A stretch of DNA of 64,000 nt, from contig NZ_AUCX01000014.1 of the NCBI RefSeq assembly GCF_000429985.1, positions 1 through 64,000 on the forward strand, given 5' to 3'. The notes under the pieces were generated by a model. The model did not search any database and had not been told where the DNA came from. It saw nothing but the letters and a program-made list of their open reading frames with translations. Origin of the DNA: Maridesulfovibrio bastinii DSM 16055 (lineage in GTDB: Bacteria; Desulfobacterota; Desulfovibrionia; Desulfovibrionales; Desulfovibrionaceae). Of this stretch, positions 41,802-51,379 are shown in pieces; within the stretch, counting starts at the first letter, position 1, and every line of letters starts with the position of its first letter. The translations under genes were made by a program, and so were the position numbers.

Positions 41802-44800
41802 TTACCACGCTTCTCGCTGTTCTAAATACCTGTATGCTTGACGCTTACCAATTCCTGAATTTTTCATTCTGGACATTACTCCACGCTTAATGTCTTCAGG
41901 CATAATTAACAGCCATGGTTTTCTGTTCTGAATTGCAGCCTGATTCCATTTATTAATTTCAGCATAAATAGAATAAACTGAATCCGTTTTATTTTCTCTT
42001 ACAGCCCTAGCAAGCCTGCTAGAAAAGCTTGCTAGTCTCGAAGACCTCATATTGGAAGAAATTCTTCTAGCTCTATACTGATCCCAATTTTTTGTATTCG
42101 CAATCGGCTGAAACCCCATACCTTTGGTAATCGCTTCAACGAATGAAAGTTTTCTAGGACCATATTTCCCAGGTTCATTAATTGGCTTACCGGAAACTGA
42201 AGTTTGCCCTTCTGTGAATAGTCTATATGCAGCCATTACATTCTTTAGGACCGTTGGAGCAACGGCTTCTATGGCTCGCATTTTATCTCCAGCGTCGACA
42301 GCCTGTGAGGCCTTAGACTGCTTCTCTACAATCAAGTCGTAAGGTATTCCTAGTATTTCTCCTAAGTTCTCTCTCACGATTGATGAAGGAGTTTGTCCCG
42401 GCTGTATTTCTTTTGCTAACGGGACTTCCATACTTAACGATCCTCCGAGGTTAACACCTGCAACGGATGGAACTCCGTAACAAACTATATCTCTCATGGT
42501 ATCGTTTTCAGGAAGAGATTTACGTATTTCCTCTGTCCAGTCATCATCATTTCCAGTGAGAGATTGGAAAACAGCCATCAGTGAATAATAGAACGGTAAT
42601 GCGGTTACTCCACCAAGCACGGCAGTTGAAGCAAGGCTTTTGGTGAATGCCTTCGCTCCTGCCTTACCTTGTGACTTCAACATCCAACTCCAAAGTCTAA
42701 TTAAATTGTGGCTGAATGTACGGAATGTATAACTCGTAGACAGAAAAACCCTGCCAAAGGATGAATCCCGCATGGCCTGAGGCATATTTGCTTTACCATA
42801 AACGAAGTGAGCATCACGAACTACTATCTCAGCAAATTTTTTAGCCATCTCATACGAAGCTTTTTCTCCACGTTTTAGTCCTAAAGATTTCAATGTTGAG
42901 GCTCTGGTTATCTGCCCATTTCTTGCAGCCCTATATGCTGCTAATGCCAACATAGCGCGGTTAAACCGTTCAGCTACAGCCATCGGCACGCCAAGCCACT
43001 TAAGAGCCTGGTTCCAATACCTTGAACCGGACATGCCTGAAACCTGCCCTTTTATTTCATCAAGGAAAGCCTCAGTGATGACTCCTTCTTTATACATATC
43101 ATTCATCAAACGTTGTTCGTCTGACTTCAAATTTTTATCCTTTGTTAAGCCTGCCACTAAGCTATCACCTGCGGCTTTCAAAACTTTAACCCCACTAGCA
43201 CCGGTTTCCATACCCAGTCTTGGAGCCCCGGTGATGATATTCTGGGTAAGGTTAAGCGCGGCAGTTTTTACATTTCCCCCAAGGTACCAGGCAAAGGCTA
43301 AAGCTTTAAAATTCCCTACGGCTCTATCAATTGAATCTGAATTGCGCAGCATATTACGCACGTAGGTCAAAGCGTATTTATATAATTTAGGATTTTTTCT
43401 AGCGTCAATCTCACCCACAGCTTTTGTAAAATCCCTTGACGCTTCCATCTTGGTCAGCCAACCGGTTAGCCCGGCCTTATAGTCGTAAAGCACTTTACGA
43501 ATATCAGCTTTTTCATGTCCGGGAATACCTTGCCGTCCAATAGCATGGCTGCCCCATCCCCTAGTTTTCAGAACGTCAGAGACGGCTTGAGATAATTGAG
43601 TCCTAATTTCTCCTGCCCTCTCAGGATCGGCAATTGAAGAAGCAGCACTGGTTACGATTTGCTCAAGGGCATTGGTATCAATCGGAACGCCATAGACTTC
43701 ATCAGGAAGTTTTTTATTCTTTCCCTTATCCCAATTAAGTGCGTCAGGATATTTTTTCTTTAAAGCCCTGAGCTTTGCATCTCCGATTTTATTTGCTTGC
43801 AGTGTTGTCTTTGCATCATAATGTTCACGATATATACATTCCCTTTTACCATCCTTGCCTTTGCCATATACGGCAACATAATAGTTTCCATAACGGTGAT
43901 GTGGGAAATAGTTCTGGACGTGATTAATCTGTTTGCGGAATTCATCAATTGTGTTGTCATCAATTTCTGACATTTGACGCATTGCGTCATAGGCTCTCAG
44001 AAAATCGTTATCCAAAGATTTTCTGATATCAAGGAAAGCCTTTCTAGCTTTTCCAGAAACAGGTTTCTTTTTCAGCCATTTATTAAGTTCTTCATAATGT
44101 TCAGGATTAGATTTTAATATTACCCGGCCATTTTCTCTAACAGGTCGACCCTTATCATCTTTTACCTCAAGGAATTTTGAAGCTTTTACTTCCTTAAGAT
44201 TTTTCCCATCAAGAGCCCAAATCAGTTGTGAAACTTCCTTCAATTCTGAATCAGATATACCAGAAAAAAAGTCTTTAACTTCTTTCAAGCTATCGCTGAA
44301 CATGGAAGATCTTTCATCCATCCTTGCTAATTGCCGTTCATATATTTTTTTAAATTCAGGAAAACTTTTTGATATCCAATGAGGTAAATCTCCCACTTCC
44401 TGCAGCAATCCCAAGTCCTTAATGTTAATAAAATTACGAACTTTGGGATCATTTAATGAATCTATCATTTCTTTGGACGAGGCTTTCCGAAGTGACAATC
44501 TTACATCCTCTTTAGAGGACTCCGGCTTGACAGAATCCTTAGCATCTTTTTTGGAAAAGGCTACAGCCGGTTCAGTCTCAAAATGTTCTGAGGATTTCTG
44601 TCCGTGTATTGTATGTGAGACAATATCAGAGACAATCTTTTCAATATCTGCATAGCTAAGGTCAGCAGACTTACTGAAGCGCAATTGTTTAAAGAATTTC
44701 TTAAACATATCAATCAGCTTACGCCAGATAGTTTTATCTCTGCCCTGTAACGACTCACCTGCCCCGACCTTCTCAGCAATACGGGCAAGATACTCTTCAG

Positions 44801-47800
44801 ATGCAATATGCCGATCACCCTCCTTCGACATATCTAATCCATACATATTAACAATATCTTTATAACCTAAAGAATGGGCTGCACTTAAATGAACATGATT
44901 TAATAATCTCTTCATTTCCTTTGGAGAAAAGAAATTTCTGATACCATGGTGCAAACCTTGTTCGTGCATCCATAATTCAACAGCGCGCTTAGGTGAGCTA
45001 ATATTGTCAGCAACAAAATATGTAATGCCTCCAGAATAGGCGGCTTCAATATCTCCATTTCCCTGTGATTTATACGCTTCCTGGATGTGTTCAGGCAGAT
45101 CCTCAACAGACTGAACAACAACTGTCTTTCCAGAATTTATTGCTTTTTTTTCCAGTTCAGCAATCGCAGGCTCTATTTGTGCTAACGGCATGCCATTGTT
45201 TTTTTTATTGGAAAATGAAAATTCAGTTTTTAAATTAGCTGAGTCCTCTACTGAGGAGCCTTGGTGACGTCTGTAGCTGTTTTTATCTTCCTCTCTGCTT
45301 CTTTCTTCTGCCGCTCCGCTTCGCTTGCTTTCCTCAACCTTATCATCTCCTGAGCCCCTTCCTCTGCTGTTGCGTTCTCCCAGAACTGGGACAGCTTCTG
45401 CATCTCTTTTAGTTTTTTCTGACTCATCAAGTATTTCCTCTTTTTTGGAAGACTCTAATGATGACTGAATATCTTTTCCACTAGAATCTAACGTCTTTTC
45501 ATTATCCCGAACTTTTAAATCTGGCTCTTTAATTCCAACCACATCTTTAGCAACTCTTAACGCATTGGCATTACGCATCCTCTGCCATGCTTTCACTTTA
45601 GGAGCCCAACGGAAACCAGATTTTTTCAAATTAGTTCGCATCTCCTGAGATGGTTTTCCATCAAAAAAGATTTGGACTCTATTTTCTTCAACGCTATCAA
45701 CAATCTTACCACCTTCAAAGGTAGATTCACTACCGGGTATTGCATCTTGTCTTTGCAGATAAGCAAGTCTCTGCTTATTTCTACGTATATTTGCTGAGTT
45801 ATTTTGAAGAGAAAATGGAGCAAAACCTACTCTACCGAGATAATCAGGCTTTAAAAGCTCTTTAACAACTTTTTCTTTAAAGCCTTGAGCAACAAGTTTT
45901 TCAATTTTTTCACCTTCAGTTAGTTTTTTGCTTCTTAAAACCTTATTAGCTGCTTTCATCATTTCATGATGTTTTTCGAGCTCAGAAATTTTATCTTTCA
46001 ATTTTACTAAAGCTTCAGGATCATCAGAAGAAATTGCATTATTTTTTTCTGCTGCGGCTGCTTTTTGAGCGTAAGCTTTTGCCTTCTTATCTTCTTCAAT
46101 TGATTGGTCCATCTTTCTATGAGCACGCTCCAAAGCTCTTCTGTGAGCCTTTTCAGAATGATGTCCTACAAGAATAGGTTGTCCAAATGGGATACCTGAT
46201 TTTTCTTCACTTAAATCAGAGTCCTCATAGAGTTGATGAGATCTTTCACTCGCCTTAGCAGCTCTGGACTGAAGTCTTTCAATTCTGTTTTCTTTTCGCT
46301 CTTCAAAATCAGAACGTCCTCTAGGTTTTAATTCACCACTATCCAATGGGGCACTAGGCTCAAGTCGTGGACTATTAGGAGATTTGGGATCTTCATCCTT
46401 AACTTCGCGCAATCCCCATTTACCGGGAGCAAATTCAACAGGCTCATACTGTTTACCCGTCCGTCGACTACGGTTTATGGCTGCGGCTTTAACCCCTTTT
46501 GCTTTAAAAGGCTGCCCGGAAGCACTTAGAATTAATTCTGAAGAGGGAGAAGTTTCACCTTGCTGTCTTTGAAATGAAGAAGAGTGTTCAACTCCCGACT
46601 GCGGAATGTCCTTTATCTCTTGATTTTTAGATGATGGTTGATCCTGTTCCTTCCAACCCCATTTTTTCCCCTCATTGTCTAACTGTACCGCTTCAACATT
46701 GCGACCTTGCTTACTGAAACTCTTAATCCGTGCGTCAATTCCTTTCTTGGAATAAGGCCTGCCATTGGACATAACATTCACTGGAACGGGTAAATTTGTT
46801 TTGCGCGGATCATACAGGACAGGTAGGTCTTTCCTATCTGAATCAGGAACTGTCTCGAAGTCAGGAGTATAAACCATATCAAAATTCGGATCTTGCCCAT
46901 AAGCAGGAATAGGATTGGTATTCCTTGGTGAGTCCATTTCGATTGGAGGATATGTATTTTCAGCTTGCGGAAGCTCCAGAGGGGCCTCTCCTCTAGGGAT
47001 AGCTTCAAAATTCTCACCATCTCCAGATGGGATAACATCATAAGCTGTTTGTTCTGATGGCTGAGGGATATTATTTTTACCTAGAGGCAACGCATTAGCG
47101 GGAATACGTCCGGCTAATTCAGGCTGTAGCTTGCCTTTATTTGGAGTGACTTCAGGACTGTCCATCCCAAAGACATCCTCGGCAGAATCAAAAGGGGCAG
47201 CTCCTTCCTCTCTAGCATTATAAATATTTTCATCATACCTTTTGTTTACTTTATCCTCATCATAGTAATCATCAGCCTTAGAAGTCTCTTCGGACTCTTT
47301 TGCAGACTGATCATCCTCAAAATCTCCCGCAAGGCTACTTTCAAGGTCGCTAGGATTATCATCATATTCAGACTCAGCGTTAAGATTTTCCCCTCTTAAG
47401 AGGTCAACAACTTTATGTCCGGCCTTGGTCCCGCCTCCCATTATATTTGTCATAAGAAAAGTTGATGGAGCCTGAGCTTTAAAAGCTTCAGAAACCGTAG
47501 GAGCCTCCTCCCTTAATCCTGTCTCGGCCTCAACTTTACCTTGACCGTAGCCTGTAATGGTTTCTGTGAGCTGTTCTTCTCCCTGAGACAGCCCCCATTG
47601 CGCTGCAAGTCTGCTCACTAAACCTTTGGGTAAAAATTTGTTAAGTTTACCAATGACGGTAGCTACACCAACAGCACCGCCTATTGCCTCCGGTAAAGCT
47701 TCCCAAAGTCCGTACTCTGAAGCCTTATCTTCCAATTTTTTTCTAGCTTCTACCCACGAGCCTTTAGAAATATTCTTGCCGGTTTTCTGAATATAGTCAT

Positions 47801-48293
47801 TATTAAGAGCGTTAAAGTAGTCTTGGACAAACTGCTCTTTTGTTCCTCTGTAAGCAGTTACCCCTGCAGAACTGGTTCCAGCCACCCATCCAGCTCCCGG
47901 ACCAGCCACGAAACTTGTCCCTGCTCCAGTGGCCAACCCAACGCCAGAATTCAGCAATGAGTAGGGCAAGCTATTCATTGCTCCGGCAAAGTCTTTAACT
48001 TTGAGTCCTAGACCTACTTCTTTATTACTGTTGCCGTATTTTTCTAAATATTCATCCTGAGGTTCTTGCGACCTTTTAAGCCTATCCTCATACTCATCTT
48101 CTCCACCTCTCCACACTTCTCCCACAGAGTCTACGATCCCGCCGGGGATACGTTTTAAACCGTCCCATACTGCTCCAGCCGCAGAGACATCATCTTCCTG
48201 CAATTTTTGAGTTTCAGGATTATTTCTGACTGTAAATAAATTATCATATAATAAATCAATATCCTGTGGAGACAAAACATCAGCAACAGCCAT
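41802..48293 (-). CDS. Giant phage polyvalent protein with PLxRFG-like region
   Basis: 2163 aa, last gene of the late operon. Order of parts: Gly/Ala-rich membrane-like segment near 107-150; two repeats with the ending KWGWKE/KWGLRE at about 506-551 and 586-631; a domain with SGFRWAPKVKAWQRM near 880; a possible metallopeptidase-like domain with WMHEQGLHHG near 1106-1116 (HExxxHH); YFPHHRYGNYYV near 1461, a variant of the PLxRFG motif; and a helical C-terminus. Such proteins are packaged in the virion and injected with DNA. GGGAGG lies 6 nt upstream. The peptidase claim is weak. Confidence 0.72.
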   Translation of the reverse strand: MAVADVLSPQDIDLLYDNLFTVRNNPETQKLQEDDVSAAGAVWDGLKRIPGGIVDSVGEVWRGGEDEYEDRLKRSQEPQDEYLEKYGNSNKEVGLGLKVKDFAGAMNSLPYSLLNSGVGLATGAGTSFVAGPGAGWVAGTSSAGVTAYRGTKEQFVQDYFNALNNDYIQKTGKNISKGSWVEARKKLEDKASEYGLWEALPEAIGGAVGVATVIGKLNKFLPKGLVSRLAAQWGLSQGEEQLTETITGYGQGKVEAETGLREEAPTVSEAFKAQAPSTFLMTNIMGGGTKAGHKVVDLLRGENLNAESEYDDNPSDLESSLAGDFEDDQSAKESEETSKADDYYDEDKVNKRYDENIYNAREEGAAPFDSAEDVFGMDSPEVTPNKGKLQPELAGRIPANALPLGKNNIPQPSEQTAYDVIPSGDGENFEAIPRGEAPLELPQAENTYPPIEMDSPRNTNPIPAYGQDPNFDMVYTPDFETVPDSDRKDLPVLYDPRKTNLPVPVNVMSNGRPYSKKGIDARIKSFSKQGRNVEAVQLDNEGKKWGWKEQDQPSSKNQEIKDIPQSGVEHSSSFQRQQGETSPSSELILSASGQPFKAKGVKAAAINRSRRTGKQYEPVEFAPGKWGLREVKDEDPKSPNSPRLEPSAPLDSGELKPRGRSDFEERKENRIERLQSRAAKASERSHQLYEDSDLSEEKSGIPFGQPILVGHHSEKAHRRALERAHRKMDQSIEEDKKAKAYAQKAAAAEKNNAISSDDPEALVKLKDKISELEKHHEMMKAANKVLRSKKLTEGEKIEKLVAQGFKEKVVKELLKPDYLGRVGFAPFSLQNNSANIRRNKQRLAYLQRQDAIPGSESTFEGGKIVDSVEENRVQIFFDGKPSQEMRTNLKKSGFRWAPKVKAWQRMRNANALRVAKDVVGIKEPDLKVRDNEKTLDSSGKDIQSSLESSKKEEILDESEKTKRDAEAVPVLGERNSRGRGSGDDKVEESKRSGAAEERSREEDKNSYRRHQGSSVEDSANLKTEFSFSNKKNNGMPLAQIEPAIAELEKKAINSGKTVVVQSVEDLPEHIQEAYKSQGNGDIEAAYSGGITYFVADNISSPKRAVELWMHEQGLHHGIRNFFSPKEMKRLLNHVHLSAAHSLGYKDIVNMYGLDMSKEGDRHIASEEYLARIAEKVGAGESLQGRDKTIWRKLIDMFKKFFKQLRFSKSADLSYADIEKIVSDIVSHTIHGQKSSEHFETEPAVAFSKKDAKDSVKPESSKEDVRLSLRKASSKEMIDSLNDPKVRNFINIKDLGLLQEVGDLPHWISKSFPEFKKIYERQLARMDERSSMFSDSLKEVKDFFSGISDSELKEVSQLIWALDGKNLKEVKASKFLEVKDDKGRPVRENGRVILKSNPEHYEELNKWLKKKPVSGKARKAFLDIRKSLDNDFLRAYDAMRQMSEIDDNTIDEFRKQINHVQNYFPHHRYGNYYVAVYGKGKDGKRECIYREHYDAKTTLQANKIGDAKLRALKKKYPDALNWDKGKNKKLPDEVYGVPIDTNALEQIVTSAASSIADPERAGEIRTQLSQAVSDVLKTRGWGSHAIGRQGIPGHEKADIRKVLYDYKAGLTGWLTKMEASRDFTKAVGEIDARKNPKLYKYALTYVRNMLRNSDSIDRAVGNFKALAFAWYLGGNVKTAALNLTQNIITGAPRLGMETGASGVKVLKAAGDSLVAGLTKDKNLKSDEQRLMNDMYKEGVITEAFLDEIKGQVSGMSGSRYWNQALKWLGVPMAVAERFNRAMLALAAYRAARNGQITRASTLKSLGLKRGEKASYEMAKKFAEIVVRDAHFVYGKANMPQAMRDSSFGRVFLSTSYTFRTFSHNLIRLWSWMLKSQGKAGAKAFTKSLASTAVLGGVTALPFYYSLMAVFQSLTGNDDDWTEEIRKSLPENDTMRDIVCYGVPSVAGVNLGGSLSMEVPLAKEIQPGQTPSSIVRENLGEILGIPYDLIVEKQSKASQAVDAGDKMRAIEAVAPTVLKNVMAAYRLFTEGQTSVSGKPINEPGKYGPRKLSFVEAITKGMGFQPIANTKNWDQYRARRISSNMRSSRLASFSSRLARAVRENKTDSVYSIYAEINKWNQAAIQNRKPWLLIMPEDIKRGVMSRMKNSGIGKRQAYRYLEQREAW

Positions 48294-48347
48294 TAGCGAC
48301 CTCCCATATATTTCAATGAATCTTCTGTTCCGTAAGGAGTACTGCTA

Positions 48348-50147
48348 TCAAAGGGCACTTAAACCTCCTAAAAAAGGAGCGTGTTTTTTAGCTGTTTGGA
48401 GCCCCTTATTTTGCTTTTCCCGTATAGAGGGTAAAGATCCCTGCTCACCGTCTTCGGCGAAGGGACTTTTCCCCTGCTTCATCCTTTGTTTAGCGTAATC
48501 TATAGCTTTCTTTGCAATTTCATCCGTTACATCTCCACCGCTAATTAGATGATTTATTTCATCTCTAGTTAGTGTTGGCACAATAGACGGAATTTCGACT
48601 TCTCTACCATCAAAATCCACACCTATTGATAGCTCAGTTGCAACCTTCCCATCAGGAGTTTTCAATGGTCCGAAATAGCCAAGTCCTTTCTTCGTTCCAT
48701 CTACACGATTACCAAAATTATAACTTTTTGTATCAGGACCGCTGACTCTTCCATTTGCAGGGTGGCCCTTTGCCGGTTCCGGCTGTCCGGATCTTTTAAT
48801 TTCATCAAGAGCCATATCTCTGGCTTGCAAAAATGGAATCCCACTCTGCATTTCATGAAGCACGGCTTTAGTCAGCTTTTCCATGGTAGGGTCAGAAGGC
48901 GCATTGCCGGTAATTAGATCCACCTTTAACTTAGGATTTAATGATGAAGCCAACTTGTTATAAACAGTCTGCTGATCCCCAAGTGAAATTTTAATTGGCT
49001 TTTTAGCCCCGGCGATTTTCCTTTGCTTCTCATAAAGCTGTTCTTTCGCTCTGGATGTAGCTCCTGCCTGTTTTGCATTTGCCAGGGACTGAAGCTGCCC
49101 TTCTCTTGTTATATTTTCCAGTTTCCAACCTCTGGTTTTAGCCGTTTGTTTTAAATCTGTAACTGTTTCCAAAAGTCCTTCATCTGAAAATACCAGATAG
49201 TTTGGTTTAGACTCAGGATCATTCAAGGGGCTTTGAGGAACAAGAGTCAGCCTTTTACCCTTTTCATCTATAAAATGCTTATGGGTTGAGCTGTCTGCTA
49301 TATTTTTTTCATTTGTTCTTCCGGTGGCTTTTCTGGCAGAAAGCAGAAATCCGGCAAGATTCTTATTCACAGGTACTTTCTGGCCGTTCACATCAAAAGC
49401 TGCAACATCGCCGGATAATGTCCGGTTCAGCATAGACGCTGCTTTATCATCACTTAAATAATCACCAGTAGCAGAGAAATCCCCTGTTTTATCTGACCTG
49501 AATAACAGTTGAAACCCTTTACCTTCTTCATACTTCCCAAGTTGATATGGGAGCCCAAGTTTTTTTGCCGATTCTCGCGCCCACACCTGCCACTGATCTT
49601 TATTCCCTGATGAATAAAAGTTAAGTGCATTCCTAGCCATCGGGGTAAATTCAGCAGCATTCTGTGCTATAAATCTGTTATTGGATTCCTTTGCGGCAAC
49701 AGCTCCATCTTTAGTCTTTTTGTATTGAGAAAAAGCTTCATTCATCCCCTGAACAGCTGACAAGGACATTCCCGGCCTGATGATGACAGAATCAGTTCCA
49801 CCAGTCTGGGCCGAATTCCATGTCTGCTGAAAAGCATTTTGGTAATCTTCCATCTCTTTCTTTTGACGCTTTAAAGCTTCTGCTTGGCTGTCATACCCAA
49901 GTGACTGCGAATAAAGACCCTTGGCATTTACTCTGTTTATAGGGGCTACATTCTCAGGAATTTCTTGACCATTTTGTAGAGCCTGCAATCCTAATCCTAT
50001 CTGCCTGCGGTTTTCGTTTTCTTCCTGAAGCCTGCCCAGCTGCTCTGAATACATCTGATTTCTATTCATCTGATTCAGAAGGCCCATGCCTTGGCTGGCA
50101 TATTTCATCCCATCATCAAAAGTAGGTCTTCCCCATTTATCCGGCAT
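48348..50147 (-). CDS. Probable internal virion protein, 599 aa
   Basis: N-terminal half is helical and charged; no enzyme domain recognised. The C-terminal segment (about 480-570) reads GLGYFGPLKTPDGKVATELS, then a VPTLT motif and finally MKQGKSPF, a sequence seen at the ends of several podovirus proteins as I recall. Sits between the Gly/Ala repeat protein and the giant protein in the late operon. GGAG is 7-8 nt upstream of the ATG. Confidence 0.6.
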   Translation of the reverse strand: MPDKWGRPTFDDGMKYASQGMGLLNQMNRNQMYSEQLGRLQEENENRRQIGLGLQALQNGQEIPENVAPINRVNAKGLYSQSLGYDSQAEALKRQKKEMEDYQNAFQQTWNSAQTGGTDSVIIRPGMSLSAVQGMNEAFSQYKKTKDGAVAAKESNNRFIAQNAAEFTPMARNALNFYSSGNKDQWQVWARESAKKLGLPYQLGKYEEGKGFQLLFRSDKTGDFSATGDYLSDDKAASMLNRTLSGDVAAFDVNGQKVPVNKNLAGFLLSARKATGRTNEKNIADSSTHKHFIDEKGKRLTLVPQSPLNDPESKPNYLVFSDEGLLETVTDLKQTAKTRGWKLENITREGQLQSLANAKQAGATSRAKEQLYEKQRKIAGAKKPIKISLGDQQTVYNKLASSLNPKLKVDLITGNAPSDPTMEKLTKAVLHEMQSGIPFLQARDMALDEIKRSGQPEPAKGHPANGRVSGPDTKSYNFGNRVDGTKKGLGYFGPLKTPDGKVATELSIGVDFDGREVEIPSIVPTLTRDEINHLISGGDVTDEIAKKAIDYAKQRMKQGKSPFAEDGEQGSLPSIREKQNKGLQTAKKHAPFLGGLSAL

Positions 50148-50161
50148 CTAAAAACTCCTGA

Positions 50162-50677
50162 TTATGATAAAAGATAAGCTGCCAGCCCGATAGTTGCTCC
50201 AGCCACGGCCCCGATAGGTCCGGCCCATGATCCTGCGGCGGCACCAGCTCCGGCTCCTGCGGCTCCCGCTGCTCCTGCTGTCCCTGCTGCTCCTGCGGCT
50301 CCCGCTGCTCCCGCTGCTCCTGCTGCTCCTGCTGTCCCTGCTGCTCCTGCGGCTCCCGCTGCTCCCGCTGCTCCTGCCGCTCCTGCTGTCCCTGCCGCTC
50401 CTGCTGCTCCTGCCGCTCCTGCTGCTCCTGCTGCTCCTGCTGCTCCTGCCGCTCCTGCTGCTCCTGCCGCTGCCCCCGGAATCATTCCTCCCATTCCGAC
50501 TCCAAGGCTCCCGCCGGCTATTCCCAATCCGGCAGCTGCTCCCAAAGCCCCTCCAGCAGTTTTAGGCGGCGCATATTGCTTTTTCTGCATGGCTGCATAG
50601 CTTCTGGATGCACCTTCGTAACCCTGCATAGCTTTCTCTGACACATCTTCAGTAGGGAAAAGTCCGAGTCCCGGCAT
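50162..50677 (-). CDS. Gly/Ala-triplet repeat protein
   Basis: 171 aa. A short N-terminus (LGLFPTEDVSEKAMQGYEG) is followed by about 75 residues of Gly-Ala-Ala and Gly-Thr-Ala triplets and a C-terminal glycine-zipper segment (GPIGAVAGATIGLAAYLLS) that may insert in a membrane. The DNA is a GC-rich simple repeat (about 50,237-50,470) prone to length change. Possibly a virion component; function unknown. Confidence 0.6.
   Translation of the reverse strand: MPGLGLFPTEDVSEKAMQGYEGASRSYAAMQKKQYAPPKTAGGALGAAAGLGIAGGSLGVGMGGMIPGAAAGAAGAAGAAGAAGAAGAAGAAGAAGTAGAAGAAGAAGAAGAAGTAGAAGAAGAAGAAGAAGTAGAAGAAGAGAGAAAGSWAGPIGAVAGATIGLAAYLLS
50238..50470. repeat. GC-rich triplet-based tandem repeat
   Basis: Degenerate CTGCTC/CTGCGG/CTGTCC units in multiples of 9 nt, coding for Gly-Ala-Ala (minus strand). 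Several 36-nt blocks are nearly identical, so unequal exchange is likely. Confidence 0.8.
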
Positions 50678-50686
50678 AGCGACCTC

Positions 50687-51370
50687 CTATGATGTTAGCC
50701 CAAGTCCAAAACTTGTAGCCTGTGACAATCTGTTATAATTTTCATCTTCAGCATTTCTGCGTGCGGTCTCTTTACCAAATGCTGTTGCTTTAGCCCTTTG
50801 CATATTCATATTGCCCATTGTATTTAACATGCGTGCAGACGAGGGATTGCTGCCCATGCGCCCCATCTGCCGGGCAGTGGAAGCAGCCGCATCCTTGTAT
50901 TGATGTGCAACAGAAGCAGTGGCCTGCCCCATGCGATCAGCAACGTTCACACCAGTTAAAGATTGATTAAGAAACTTATCTGCTGCCTTAGTTGTCTTAG
51001 GTAAAAGCCCCAGTCTGCTATCCAATTGAGCCCCGGCAAGCTCAGTCTGTTTTGGCAAAAGACCTAAACCTGCTTCATTCTGCGCTGCCTGCAACTCGTA
51101 AGAACTCCTTTGCGCTTCCGTCTGCTGTGGCAGAAGGCCCAATCCGGCTTTATTTTGAGCTGTCTGTAAATCCAGAGAGCTTTCTTCTGATTCAGTCATT
51201 TTAGGAAGCAACTGCATATTCGCCGCTATCTTCTGCTGCTCCAATGGAGCATTATTTTCTTTCCAGAAATCAGTGTAGTAATCAGCAATATCCTGTTGTC
51301 TTTCGGCAACTTGGGCCATACGCCTATTATATGCATAATCAATTTTTTGTTCACCGCCGCCTCCGCCCAT
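50687..51370 (-). CDS. Repeat-containing virion protein, 227 aa
   Basis: MGGGGGEQKIDYAYNRRMAQ, then three to four repeats of about 23 residues with the core GLGLLPKQTE/LLPQQTE, then a helical part ending in NRLSQATSFGLGLTS. This composition (Gln, Ala, Ser) is common in internal virion proteins of podoviruses, but no homolog is recognised. Confidence 0.6.
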   Translation of the reverse strand: MGGGGGEQKIDYAYNRRMAQVAERQQDIADYYTDFWKENNAPLEQQKIAANMQLLPKMTESEESSLDLQTAQNKAGLGLLPQQTEAQRSSYELQAAQNEAGLGLLPKQTELAGAQLDSRLGLLPKTTKAADKFLNQSLTGVNVADRMGQATASVAHQYKDAAASTARQMGRMGSNPSSARMLNTMGNMNMQRAKATAFGKETARRNAEDENYNRLSQATSFGLGLTS

Positions 51371-51379
51371 ATCATCCTC

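Noticed and set aside
44900-45000. Canonical HExxH zinc protease site in the giant protein
   Set aside because: The spacing is HExxxHH, not HExxH; only a relaxed metallopeptidase-like motif can be stated.
50238-50470. Tandem repeat as CRISPR array
   Set aside because: Units are 9-36 nt without unique spacers and lie in frame within a gene.
50227-50565. 112-aa Leu-rich frame on the plus strand
   Set aside because: Antisense of the Gly-Ala repeat; low-complexity shadow.
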